The notes under the pieces were generated by a model that saw only the letters and a program-made list of their open reading frames with translations, was not told the origin of the DNA and ran no database searches. DNA of 6,909 nt from Bacillota bacterium. Its GTDB lineage: Bacteria; Bacillota; Clostridia; Oscillospirales; Oscillospiraceae. Positions 1-5,754 of the stretch are shown piece after piece. Within the stretch, counting starts at the first letter, position 1. Each line of letters begins with the position of its first letter. Both the position numbers and the translations under genes were made by a program. The DNA lies in contig JAKOSQ010000002.1 in assembly GCA_029777215.1 (NCBI GenBank), positions 1-6,909 on the forward strand, written 5' to 3'.

Positions 1-323
1 ACAGCAAGCAGGTCACGGAGCGGGCCGAGGCCGCCGTCTCGCTGGCAAACGGCGGAGACTACGACGCGCTCGTCTCGTCCTTTCGCAGCGACCTGCAAAA
101 GCAGCTCACCGCGGACACCTTCAAGTCCGCGTGGAGCTCCCAGCTCAAGGACGCCGGCGCCTTCAAGAGCTTCAAGAGCACCGCGGTCTATGGCACGAAG
201 GACAAGTCCACCGGCGAGGACTACGCGGTCGCGGTGATTGTCGCCGAATACGAAAACGCGGCGCACACCTTCACCATCTCCGTTGACAAGGACGGGAAGC
301 TCGTCGGCATGTACATGAAATAA
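1..323 (+). CDS. DUF3887-like protein, C-terminal part (5' end outside window)
   Basis: This reading frame enters from the left edge (first full codon at base 3) and ends at TAA 321-323, giving 106 residues. The visible protein starts SKQVTERAEAA and continues with a short amphipathic stretch (SLANGGDYDALVSSF), a charged linker, then alternating beta-like segments ending in KDGKLVGMYMK. This pattern of a helix with 'GDYDALVSSF' followed by an antiparallel sheet and 'VDKDGKLVG' resembles the DUF3887 family of small, often secreted or lipoprotein-anchored Firmicutes domains. Their biochemical role is unknown. The start is missing, so neither a signal peptide nor a lipobox can be assessed. The gene is followed within 10 bases by a strong terminator and converges with ypeB. 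The coding assignment is secure from codon use, uninterrupted frame and terminator; the family name is recognition from memory and less sure. Confidence 0.75.
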   Translation, partial: SKQVTERAEAAVSLANGGDYDALVSSFRSDLQKQLTADTFKSAWSSQLKDAGAFKSFKSTAVYGTKDKSTGEDYAVAVIVAEYENAAHTFTISVDKDGKLVGMYMK

Positions 324-332
324 AGCGTTTTC

Positions 333-365
333 GGGCGCGCTGCCGCAGCAGCGCGCCCTTTTTTT
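333..365 (+). terminator. Rho-independent terminator of the DUF3887-like gene
   Basis: A perfect 10-bp stem (333-342 with 349-358, GGGCGCGCTG / CAGCGCGCCC) closes a 6-nt loop and is followed at once by seven T residues (359-365). This is a textbook intrinsic terminator for the plus strand, starting 9 bases after the stop codon. On the minus strand the same hairpin lies just past the ypeB stop (364-366) but is followed by CGAAAACG rather than a U tract, so it would terminate ypeB only weakly. No other hairpin for ypeB is visible, so it may still act for both convergent genes. Confidence 0.9.
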
Positions 366-1722
366 ATACAGTCAGACTCCCGCTCTCGTCCTCCAGCAGC
401 AGGAAAATTTTTTCCTGCTCGCCCGTGAGGGCGTTGACGTAGACGAGGTACTTCTGTCCGTTTTTGTCCTGACACTGGTACTCCCAGCACTCGATCTCGT
501 TTTTGCCAGCGGTCGGGATGACCGTCAAGTTCTCCGATAGGATCTCCACGTCCTGCGGGACCTTTGCGCGCGCGCCGTCCACCGTGACGGCGGGCTGCGG
601 CAGCTCCCGCTGCGTGTGCGCGGCGAGATAGCCGCTCGCGTCAAAGCCCTGCAGCGAGCCGTCGTCGAGCGCAACGCTCACCTTGACGAGGTCCGGGTAG
701 CAGACAACGCCGTCCTGCACGAACGAAAAATTCACCGTGAGCACATTGTTAGCCTCGAGGTAGTAGCTCTCGCGCATGCTCGTAAAACCCCGCCGCTCGA
801 GTATCTTTCTGGCCGCCTCGACGCCCTCCTTCGCGGAGAGCTCGGCGTTGCCGACGCCGCGCGACGAGAGCATCTGCCAGACGACGCCGCCCTGTTTCGC
901 CACCGTGACGGTCACGGGCGCGTCGTGGAGCTTCGTTTCAAAGCGGTAGGACAGGATTTTTCCCTTCTCCTCGCCCGAGAGCCAGACGCGCTCCGGACGC
1001 ACGCCCAGAAACTGCGCCGCCGCCTTGCACCCGGCGGTCTCGTCGACCTCCGGCTTTCCCTCGAGATACTTCGGCTTCGCCGAACGCGCGCTGTCCGAAA
1101 ACGGACCGTCGTAGATCAGCGTCGGCACCTCGGGGAACTCCTGCTCAGACGCGGAGAGCCGGTCGCCGAGGGTCTGGGGGACGACCTTCCCCTCATGCTT
1201 GTCAAAGTTTTCGATCGTGCGCGCATACTGCTTCGTGCCGACGATCCCGCTGCCGAGCTCGTCCTGCATCCCGCGGAAGGTCTGCGTGAGCGCGTCGGCG
1301 GTGTCGGAGAGGCTGCGGAGGTTTTGGCGTTCCTCGTCCGTAAACGTCGCCCCGCGCGCCGCCTTCTGCGAGAGGGCGAAAGCGTAGTCGCCGACCCGGC
1401 CGAGAAAGCCCGCCGTCTTCTCCAAATTCGTCGCAGAGTCCGGCAGCGACGACAGCGCCATCTGCGCGGTCTGCGCCTTGCCGTAAACCTCCGTGCACAC
1501 GGCCCCCGCCATTGAGGGCGAGGTGACGAGCAGGCTCTTTTTGAGCGCCGTGTCGACGTCCGAGACACCCGAGACGAGCTCGGCAAACGAGCGGCGGTAG
1601 TCTGCCGACAGCGCCGTGTCGCTCGCCCGCGCCTTTTTCGTGCTGCTGATCCCGAAGGCCGTGCCGGTGATTGCCGCCGCGGCCAGAATGCAGATGACCG
1701 TAATCGCGGTCTTTTTTTTCAT
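364..1722 (-). CDS. ypeB: Germination protein YpeB
   Basis: This 452-residue protein matches YpeB of spore-formers in length and layout. In Bacillus, YpeB is needed to place and stabilise the spore-cortex lytic enzyme SleB during sporulation, and it inhibits SleB until germination. Residues 5-26 form one hydrophobic N-terminal segment after a lysine-rich start, an uncleaved anchor or signal sequence. Residues 35-200 are the helical YpeB N-domain, followed by the family hallmark PTLIYDGPFSD (200-210). Residues 220-440 carry repeated PepSY-type modules, with the typical strings YPDLVKVSVALDDGSLQGF (342-360) and YLVYVNALTGEQEKI (425-439). The ATG at 1722 has an AGGGGAG ribosome site about 5 bases upstream. 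The codons after the start contain a run of eight A residues. No sleB lies beside it; the upstream gene on this strand is gltX. In Bacillus ypeB is expressed in the forespore, but I see no convincing sporulation sigma-factor promoter in the short gap. Confidence 0.95.
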   Translation of the reverse strand: MKKKTAITVICILAAAAITGTAFGISSTKKARASDTALSADYRRSFAELVSGVSDVDTALKKSLLVTSPSMAGAVCTEVYGKAQTAQMALSSLPDSATNLEKTAGFLGRVGDYAFALSQKAARGATFTDEERQNLRSLSDTADALTQTFRGMQDELGSGIVGTKQYARTIENFDKHEGKVVPQTLGDRLSASEQEFPEVPTLIYDGPFSDSARSAKPKYLEGKPEVDETAGCKAAAQFLGVRPERVWLSGEEKGKILSYRFETKLHDAPVTVTVAKQGGVVWQMLSSRGVGNAELSAKEGVEAARKILERRGFTSMRESYYLEANNVLTVNFSFVQDGVVCYPDLVKVSVALDDGSLQGFDASGYLAAHTQRELPQPAVTVDGARAKVPQDVEILSENLTVIPTAGKNEIECWEYQCQDKNGQKYLVYVNALTGEQEKIFLLLEDESGSLTV

Positions 1723-1753
1723 AATGCTCCCCTTCTCTCTGGAAAACGAAACG

Positions 1754-1800
1754 TAAAAGCGTCTCCTTTGCGATTAGTGTTCGCAAAAGAGACGCTTTTA
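1754..1800 (-). terminator. Long inverted repeat between gltX and ypeB, probable gltX terminator
   Basis: Two 20-base arms (1754-1773 and 1781-1800) pair around a 7-nt loop. Nineteen positions are Watson-Crick; the remaining one is a C:A mismatch on the plus strand but a G:U wobble in a minus-strand transcript, so the RNA read in the gltX direction is fully paired. The outer part reads AAAAGCGTCTC...GAGACGCTTTT, an A-tract, G/C core and T-tract layout that suits intrinsic termination. The T run (TTTTA, then CGTTTCGTTTT) is interrupted. It begins 40 bases after the gltX stop and ends 31 bases before the ypeB ATG. A terminator is the simplest reading; an operator or a processed RNA structure is possible. 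Confidence 0.65.
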
Positions 1801-1839
1801 GTTGCGTCAATATTTAGTTTGAAAATTGCCGAAAATTTC

Positions 1840-3309
1840 TCAGCTCAGCTTTTCGATGCCGCGCTTCATGCGCGCGAGCGTCTCGTCCCTGCCGAGGATG
1901 TGGCAGATCTCCACCGCGCCGCCCGGCGTCACCAGCTTGCCGGCCACTGCGATGCGCAGCGGCCACATGAGCGTCGCGTTCTTGACGCCCAGCGTCTCCG
2001 CGAGCGAAATGAGCGTGTCGTGAATCGCTTCCTCGGTCCAGTCCGCGATGCCCTCGAGCGCGGGCATCGTCTTCTGGAGCATGTCGAGCGAGACTTCACT
2101 GTTGGTCTTGGACTTTTTGTTCGTGAAAAGCTCAACCGCGTAGTCCGGGAGCGCGTCGAAAAAGTCAATCTTCTCGGGGATGTCCGTGAGCTTTTCGGTG
2201 CGCGGCTGCAAAATCGGCGCGAAGAGCGAAATGTCGATGGCGGGGTTTTTGACACTCTCGCGGATATAAGGCTCAGCGAGCTTCGTGAAGTCCTCTGGCG
2301 TCAGCGCCTTGATGTACTCGGCGTTGAAGTAGGTGAGCTTTTCGATGTCGAAGATCGCGGGCGACTTCGAGATGCCGGAGATGTCAAAGGCTTCGACGAG
2401 TTCGGGCAGGGAGAAAATCTCCTGCTCGCCGCCGGGGCTCCAGCCGAGCAGCGCGACGTAATTGAGAACCGCGTCGTTGAGGTAGCCCTGTGCGAGCAGG
2501 TCCTCGTAGGACGGGTCGCCGTGGCGCTTGGACATTTTGTTCTGCTTGTCGCGCATGACGGGCGAGCAGTGGACGTATTTCGGGATCTCCCAGCCGAAGT
2601 CCTCGTACAGGAGGTTATATTTCGGCGCGGAGGCCAGATACTCGCTGCCGCGCACGACGTGGGTGATGCCCATAAGGTGGTCGTCGATGACGTTGGCGAA
2701 GTTGTAGGTCGGCAGGCCGTCGGACTTGATGAGCACGTTGTCGTCGAGCGTGTCGTTCGGGACGGTGATGTCGCCGAAAATTTCGTCGTGGAAAGTCGTC
2801 GTGCCCTCGTGCGGGATGCGCTGGCGGATGACGAAGCTCTCGCCGGCTGCCGCGCGCGCGTCGGACTCCGACTTCGGCAGATCGCGGCAGGGGTCGTCGG
2901 CCTTTTCAAAGCCCTCCGCTTCATTTTCGGTCTTCTGGCAGAAGCAGCGGTAGGCTCCGCCCTTTTCGAGCAGAACCTCGGCGTACTTGCCGTAGAGCTC
3001 GCGGCGCTCGGTCTGGATATAGGGACCGACGGGGCCGCCGATGTCCGGGCCCTCGTCGTGCGTGAGATGGCAGTCGCGCAGGGTCTTGTAGATGACGTCT
3101 GCCGCGCCCTCAACGAGACGGCCCTGGTCGGTGTCCTCGATGCGCAGGATGAACTTCCCGCCCGCTTTTTTGGCGATGAGGTATGTGTACAGCGCCGTGC
3201 GGAGATTGCCGACGTGCATATATCCGGTGGGACTGGGGGCAAAGCGCGTGCGGACCTCGCCGTGCGGGATGCGTGCCTCCATGTCCTCAAACCATTTTTG
3301 ATCGGTCAT
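1840..3309 (-). CDS. gltX: Glutamyl-tRNA synthetase
   Basis: This enzyme charges tRNA-Glu with glutamate using ATP in the cytoplasm. In Gram-positive bacteria that lack GlnRS it often also mischarges tRNA-Gln for the GatCAB amidotransferase; which applies here cannot be told from the window. The 489 residues match the usual length. The class I catalytic fold is clear: RFAPSPTGYMHVGNLRTAL (22-40) holds the HIGH-type signature as HVGN, RIEDTDQ follows at 56-62, GLPTYNFANVIDDHLMGITHVVRG is at 198-221, and the KMSKS-type loop is KMSKRHG (258-264). A CxC pair (C122, C124) lies in the region that binds zinc in some GluRS, but the remaining ligands are not obvious. The rest, from about residue 310, is the helical anticodon-binding part. 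The start at 3309 is supported by an AAGGGG ribosome site about 10 bases upstream. It gives roughly 18 residues before the catalytic core, longer than E. coli GltX. It is transcribed from its own promoter, divergent from the aminotransferase. Confidence 0.97.
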   Translation of the reverse strand: MTDQKWFEDMEARIPHGEVRTRFAPSPTGYMHVGNLRTALYTYLIAKKAGGKFILRIEDTDQGRLVEGAADVIYKTLRDCHLTHDEGPDIGGPVGPYIQTERRELYGKYAEVLLEKGGAYRCFCQKTENEAEGFEKADDPCRDLPKSESDARAAAGESFVIRQRIPHEGTTTFHDEIFGDITVPNDTLDDNVLIKSDGLPTYNFANVIDDHLMGITHVVRGSEYLASAPKYNLLYEDFGWEIPKYVHCSPVMRDKQNKMSKRHGDPSYEDLLAQGYLNDAVLNYVALLGWSPGGEQEIFSLPELVEAFDISGISKSPAIFDIEKLTYFNAEYIKALTPEDFTKLAEPYIRESVKNPAIDISLFAPILQPRTEKLTDIPEKIDFFDALPDYAVELFTNKKSKTNSEVSLDMLQKTMPALEGIADWTEEAIHDTLISLAETLGVKNATLMWPLRIAVAGKLVTPGGAVEICHILGRDETLARMKRGIEKLS

Positions 3310-3327
3310 TGATTTCTTTCCCCTTTT

Positions 3328-3361
3328 CGCGGCGTTTGTTTGACAAAATGCCCCCGCCGCG
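3328..3361 (-). other. Hairpin in the gltX 5' untranslated leader
   Basis: In the gltX transcript, CGCGGCG and CGCCGCG (bases 3361-3355 and 3334-3328) can form a perfect 7-bp stem. Inside it TTTGT and ACAAA form a second 5-bp stem with a 3-nt loop, leaving a 7-nt bulge on one side. The structure ends just upstream of the AAAAGGGG ribosome-site region. The leader predicted from the promoter is only about 55 nt, too short for a T-box. It may affect mRNA stability or translation, or be chance in G+C-rich DNA. Confidence 0.35.
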
Positions 3362-3370
3362 TACCGTTAT

Positions 3371-3399
3371 ATAATATTTTATCCCGCGGGGATTGTCAA
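3371..3399 (-). promoter_or_regulatory. Predicted sigma-A promoter of gltX
   Basis: Read on the minus strand, a perfect -35 box TTGACA (3399-3394) is followed after 17 bases by TATTAT (3376-3371), a five-of-six match to the -10 consensus. Transcription would begin near 3364, giving a leader of about 55 nt before the gltX ATG. The -35 box overlaps the -35 box of the opposite promoter. Confidence 0.8.
3381..3393. repeat. Short dyad ATCCC-GCG-GGGAT inside the gltX promoter spacer
   Basis: ATCCC (3381-3385) and GGGAT (3389-3393) are exact inverted copies around GCG. The dyad lies entirely between the -35 and -10 boxes of the gltX promoter and touches the -35 box of the aminotransferase promoter. 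Its position suits a repressor or activator site acting on both promoters, but it is short and no regulator is known from the window. Confidence 0.35.
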
Positions 3400-3422
3400 G
3401 CCGTGTTCAAAAGTGGTACAAT
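3393..3422 (+). promoter_or_regulatory. Predicted sigma-A promoter of the aminotransferase-trpS-tagO operon
   Basis: The -35 box TTGTCA (3393-3398, five of six to consensus) is followed after 18 bases by TACAAT (3417-3422, five of six). A TGG directly ahead of it makes an extended -10 element. The start of transcription would be near 3429, giving a leader of about 74 nt. A second TATAAT (3443-3448) downstream has no matching -35 box and is not counted as a promoter. Confidence 0.75.
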
Positions 3423-3458
3423 AACAAATTAGATTGGTGTTTTATAATTTGGAGCATC

Positions 3459-3483
3459 CTGTTTTCGCGCCGCGCGAAAACAG
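3459..3483 (+). other. Perfect hairpin in the aminotransferase 5' leader
   Basis: CTGTTTTCGCG (3459-3469) and CGCGAAAACAG (3473-3483) form an 11-bp perfect stem with a 3-nt CCG loop. The hairpin ends 7 bases before the GGAGG ribosome site. It is not followed by a T run, so it is not a terminator. It could be an mRNA-stabilising 5' structure, a binding site for a protein on RNA or DNA, or a translation-control element. Confidence 0.6.
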
Positions 3484-3490
3484 ACTCAAC

Positions 3491-3495
3491 GGAGG
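3491..3495 (+). promoter_or_regulatory. Ribosome binding site that fixes the aminotransferase start at 3503
   Basis: GGAGG sits 7 bases upstream of the ATG at 3503. The frame is open further up to an ATG at 3434, but that codon lies only a few bases after the predicted transcription start. Using it would also add 23 residues encoded by the leader hairpin, with no family resemblance. The 3503 start is therefore preferred. Confidence 0.9.
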
Positions 3496-3502
3496 TCAGC
3501 TT

Positions 3503-4699
3503 ATGCCTAACTGCATTTCTGATAAAATGTTCGCGCTCACGCAGAAAAACTCCGCCGTGCGCGAGATGTTCGAGGAGGGCAACCGCCTCGCGAAACTTTA
3601 CGGGCGTGAAAACGTCTATGATTTCAGTCTCGGCAACCCGAACTTTCCCGCGCCCGCAAGAGTGAAGGAAGCGGTCATTGACGTTTTAAATACGGAGCCG
3701 ACCACAATGGTCCACGGCTACATGTCGAACGCCGGCTACCCGGACACCCGCAAGGCCATTGCCGAATCCCTCAACAAGCGCTTCGGCACGGCATTTTCGG
3801 AGGCGAACATCCTCATGTCCGTCGGCGCGGCGGGCGGCCTCAACGTCATTTTAAAAACGCTTCTCAACCCCGGCGACGAGGTGCTGGCCTTTGCGCCGTT
3901 CTTCCTCGAGTACGGCAACTATGTCCGCAACTACGACGGCGAATTAAAAATCGTGCCGCCGAACCTTCCGTCCTTCCAGCCCGATCCCGCCGCGCTCGAA
4001 GCGGCGGTCACGGCGAAGACCAAGGCCGTCATCATCAACTCCCCCAACAACCCCACCGGCGTCATCTACTCGGAGGCGACCATAAGGGCTCTCGGCGCAG
4101 TGCTGGAAAAAAAGGCATCTGAGTACGGCCACCCGATCTTCATTCTGGCTGACGAGCCCTACCGCGAGCTCGCCTACGACGGCGCGGTCGTTCCCTGGAT
4201 CACGAAGCTCTACCGCAACACGGTGGTCTGCTATTCGTGGTCAAAGTCCCTGTCGCTGCCCGGCGAGCGCATCGGCTACCTCGTCATCCCCTCGGAGATC
4301 GACGACTACACTCTCGTTTTCGACGCGGCCTCGATCGCCACGCGCGTGCTCGGTTTTGTCAACGCCCCGTCGCTCATGCAGCGTGCGGTCATGCGCTGCC
4401 TCGACGAGGAAACGGACATTAACGGCTACGACAGCAACCGCAAAAAGCTCTGTGACGGGCTCCGCGCCGCGGGCTACGAGTGCGCCGAACCGCAGGGCGC
4501 GTTTTACCTGTGGGTCAAGACCCCCTGTGACGACAGAGAGTTTGCCCAGACGGCCAAAAAATACAACATACTTGTCGTGCCCGGCACCTCATTTGCGTGC
4601 CCCGGCTATGTGCGCATCGCCTACTGCGTGTCCGCGCACACGATCGAAGGCGCGCTCCCCGGCTTTAAAAAGCTCGCAGAGGAGTACGGACTCAAATAA
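3503..4699 (+). CDS. PLP-dependent class I/II aminotransferase (aspartate-aminotransferase-like)
   Basis: This 398-residue protein is a fold-type I pyridoxal-phosphate aminotransferase, probably cytoplasmic, that moves an amino group between an amino acid and a 2-oxo acid. The signature residues are all present: the substrate-loop region FSLGNPNF (41-48), NSPNNPTG (179-186) with the Asn facing PLP, ADEPYREL with Asp217 and Tyr220 for the cofactor ring, SWSKSLSLPGERIGY with the Schiff-base Lys248, and GYVRIAYC with Arg371, which binds the substrate alpha-carboxylate. The length is that of aspartate, aromatic or alanine-type enzymes. Its relatives in Clostridia are usually annotated as aspartate aminotransferase, but the side-chain specificity cannot be read from sequence with confidence. 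It is the first gene of an operon with trpS (24-nt gap) and tagO, and is transcribed from a promoter divergent to gltX. Confidence 0.93.
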   Translation: MPNCISDKMFALTQKNSAVREMFEEGNRLAKLYGRENVYDFSLGNPNFPAPARVKEAVIDVLNTEPTTMVHGYMSNAGYPDTRKAIAESLNKRFGTAFSEANILMSVGAAGGLNVILKTLLNPGDEVLAFAPFFLEYGNYVRNYDGELKIVPPNLPSFQPDPAALEAAVTAKTKAVIINSPNNPTGVIYSEATIRALGAVLEKKASEYGHPIFILADEPYRELAYDGAVVPWITKLYRNTVVCYSWSKSLSLPGERIGYLVIPSEIDDYTLVFDAASIATRVLGFVNAPSLMQRAVMRCLDEETDINGYDSNRKKLCDGLRAAGYECAEPQGAFYLWVKTPCDDREFAQTAKKYNILVVPGTSFACPGYVRIAYCVSAHTIEGALPGFKKLAEEYGLK

Positions 4700-4706
4700 A
4701 ACTTGC

Positions 4707-4712
4707 AAAGGA
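4707..4712 (+). promoter_or_regulatory. Ribosome binding site that fixes the trpS start at 4724
   Basis: AAAGGA lies 11 bases upstream of the ATG at 4724. The frame also contains a TTG at 4703, but that is only 3 bases after the stop codon of the aminotransferase, has no ribosome site suitably ahead of it and would place this AAAGGA inside the gene. ATG 4724 starts MNEQTIEKKTIFSG, a normal TrpRS N-terminus. Confidence 0.8.
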
Positions 4713-4723
4713 AAATTTGTCAA

Positions 4724-5734
4724 ATGAACGAACAAACCATCGAAAAAAAGACGATATTCAGCGGCATCCAGCCCTCGGGCGACCTGACGCTCGGCTCCTA
4801 CCTCGGCGCAATCAAAAACTGGGTCGCGCTCGCGGATGAGTACAACACCTATTTCTGCATCGTCGACATGCACGCGATCACCGTGCGCCAGAACCCGGCG
4901 GACCTCCGCCGCCGCACGACCGCGCAGCTCGCGCAGTACATCGCCTGCGGCCTCGACCCCGAAAAGAACACCATTTTCGTGCAGTCGCACGTTCCAGCGC
5001 ACGCGGAGCTCGCGTGGGTTCTCAACTGCTACACCATGTTCGGCGAACTCTCCCGCATGACGCAGTTCAAGGATAAAAGTGCCAAAAACGCCGACAACAT
5101 TAACGCCGGACTTTTCACCTACCCGGCCCTCATGGCGGCGGACATTCTCCTCTATCAGACCGACCTCGTCCCCGTCGGCGAGGACCAGAAGCAGCACGTC
5201 GAGCTCTGCCGCGACGTCGCCACCCGCTTCAACGGCGTCTACGGCGACGTCTTTAAGATGCCGGAGCCGTACATTCCGAAGGTCGGCGCGCGCATCATGT
5301 CGCTGACGAGCCCCGAAAACAAAATGTCGAAATCCGACAAGGACCCCGGCGGCTGCGTCTACCTCATGCAGAAGCCGGATGAGATCATGCGCTGCTTCAA
5401 GCGCGCCGTGACGGACAGCGAAACGACCGTCCATTTCGACCCCGCAAACAAGCCGGGCGTCTCGAATCTCATGCAGGCCTACTCCTGCGCGACCGGCGAG
5501 AGCTTCGACCAGATCGAAGCCGAGTTTGCCGGCAAGGGCTACGGCGAATTCAAGCCGAAGGTCGGCGAGGCGATCGTCGAGCTTCTGCGCCCGATCCGCG
5601 AGGAGGCCGAGCGCCTCACGGCCGACAAGGCCTATCTCCAGAGCGTCTACAAGGCCGGCGCGGACAAGGCGTCCTACGCCGCGAACAAGACGCTGCGCAA
5701 GGTCTACAAGAAGGTCGGCTTCGTCGAACGCTAA
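4724..5734 (+). CDS. trpS: Tryptophanyl-tRNA synthetase
   Basis: This enzyme activates tryptophan with ATP and loads it onto tRNA-Trp in the cytoplasm. The 336 residues are the usual size for the compact bacterial form, a class I dimer. The HIGH-type signature is SGIQPSGDLTLGSYLGA (13-29), where the usual TIGN/TLGN is TLGS. The tryptophan pocket has Asp140 in AADILLY and Gln155 in VGEDQKQHVEL. These have the same 15-residue spacing as the Asp132 and Gln147 known from the Bacillus enzyme. The KMSKS loop is exact (200-204, in PENKMSKSDKD). The C-terminal third is the helical anticodon-binding part ending in LRKVYKKVGFVER. It sits 24 bases after the aminotransferase and 20 bases before tagO with no terminator on either side, so it is likely co-transcribed. 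There is no T-box leader, a common control of trpS in Firmicutes. Confidence 0.97.
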   Translation: MNEQTIEKKTIFSGIQPSGDLTLGSYLGAIKNWVALADEYNTYFCIVDMHAITVRQNPADLRRRTTAQLAQYIACGLDPEKNTIFVQSHVPAHAELAWVLNCYTMFGELSRMTQFKDKSAKNADNINAGLFTYPALMAADILLYQTDLVPVGEDQKQHVELCRDVATRFNGVYGDVFKMPEPYIPKVGARIMSLTSPENKMSKSDKDPGGCVYLMQKPDEIMRCFKRAVTDSETTVHFDPANKPGVSNLMQAYSCATGESFDQIEAEFAGKGYGEFKPKVGEAIVELLRPIREEAERLTADKAYLQSVYKAGADKASYAANKTLRKVYKKVGFVER

Positions 5735-5754
5735 CACGAAAGGACAATCCTGTC

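Noticed and set aside
616..1515. A 299-codon open frame on the plus strand, antisense to ypeB.
   Set aside because: Arg- and Leu-rich translation with no domain; it lies wholly inside the well-supported ypeB gene.
1805..1810. TTGACG on the minus strand as a -35 box for ypeB.
   Set aside because: No -10-like hexamer lies 16-18 bases downstream; that position falls within the palindrome arm.
1768..3312. A 514-codon open frame on the plus strand, antisense to gltX.
   Set aside because: gltX on the opposite strand has all its catalytic motifs. The antisense product is Arg/Val/Leu/Asp-rich, has no recognisable domain, and is expected from G+C-rich third positions. No ribosome site fits its start.
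3340..3375. TTGACA (3340-3345) and TATAAT (3370-3375) on the plus strand as another promoter.
   Set aside because: The spacer is 24 bases, too long for a sigma-A promoter; the TATAAT lies within the A+T block of the gltX -10 region.
3434..3502. Earlier in-frame ATG (3434) as the aminotransferase start.
   Set aside because: It lies next to the predicted transcription start, lacks a ribosome site, and would translate through the leader hairpin. GGAGG at 3491-3495 favours 3503.
3310..3502. T-box or other known riboswitch in the gltX/aminotransferase divergent region.
   Set aside because: Predicted leaders are only about 55 and 74 nt, with no T-box core motif and no terminator/antiterminator pair.
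4589..5737. A 382-codon open frame on the minus strand, antisense to trpS.
   Set aside because: The trpS motifs on the plus strand are decisive. The antisense protein is a low-complexity mix typical of shadow frames and spans the end of the aminotransferase gene.
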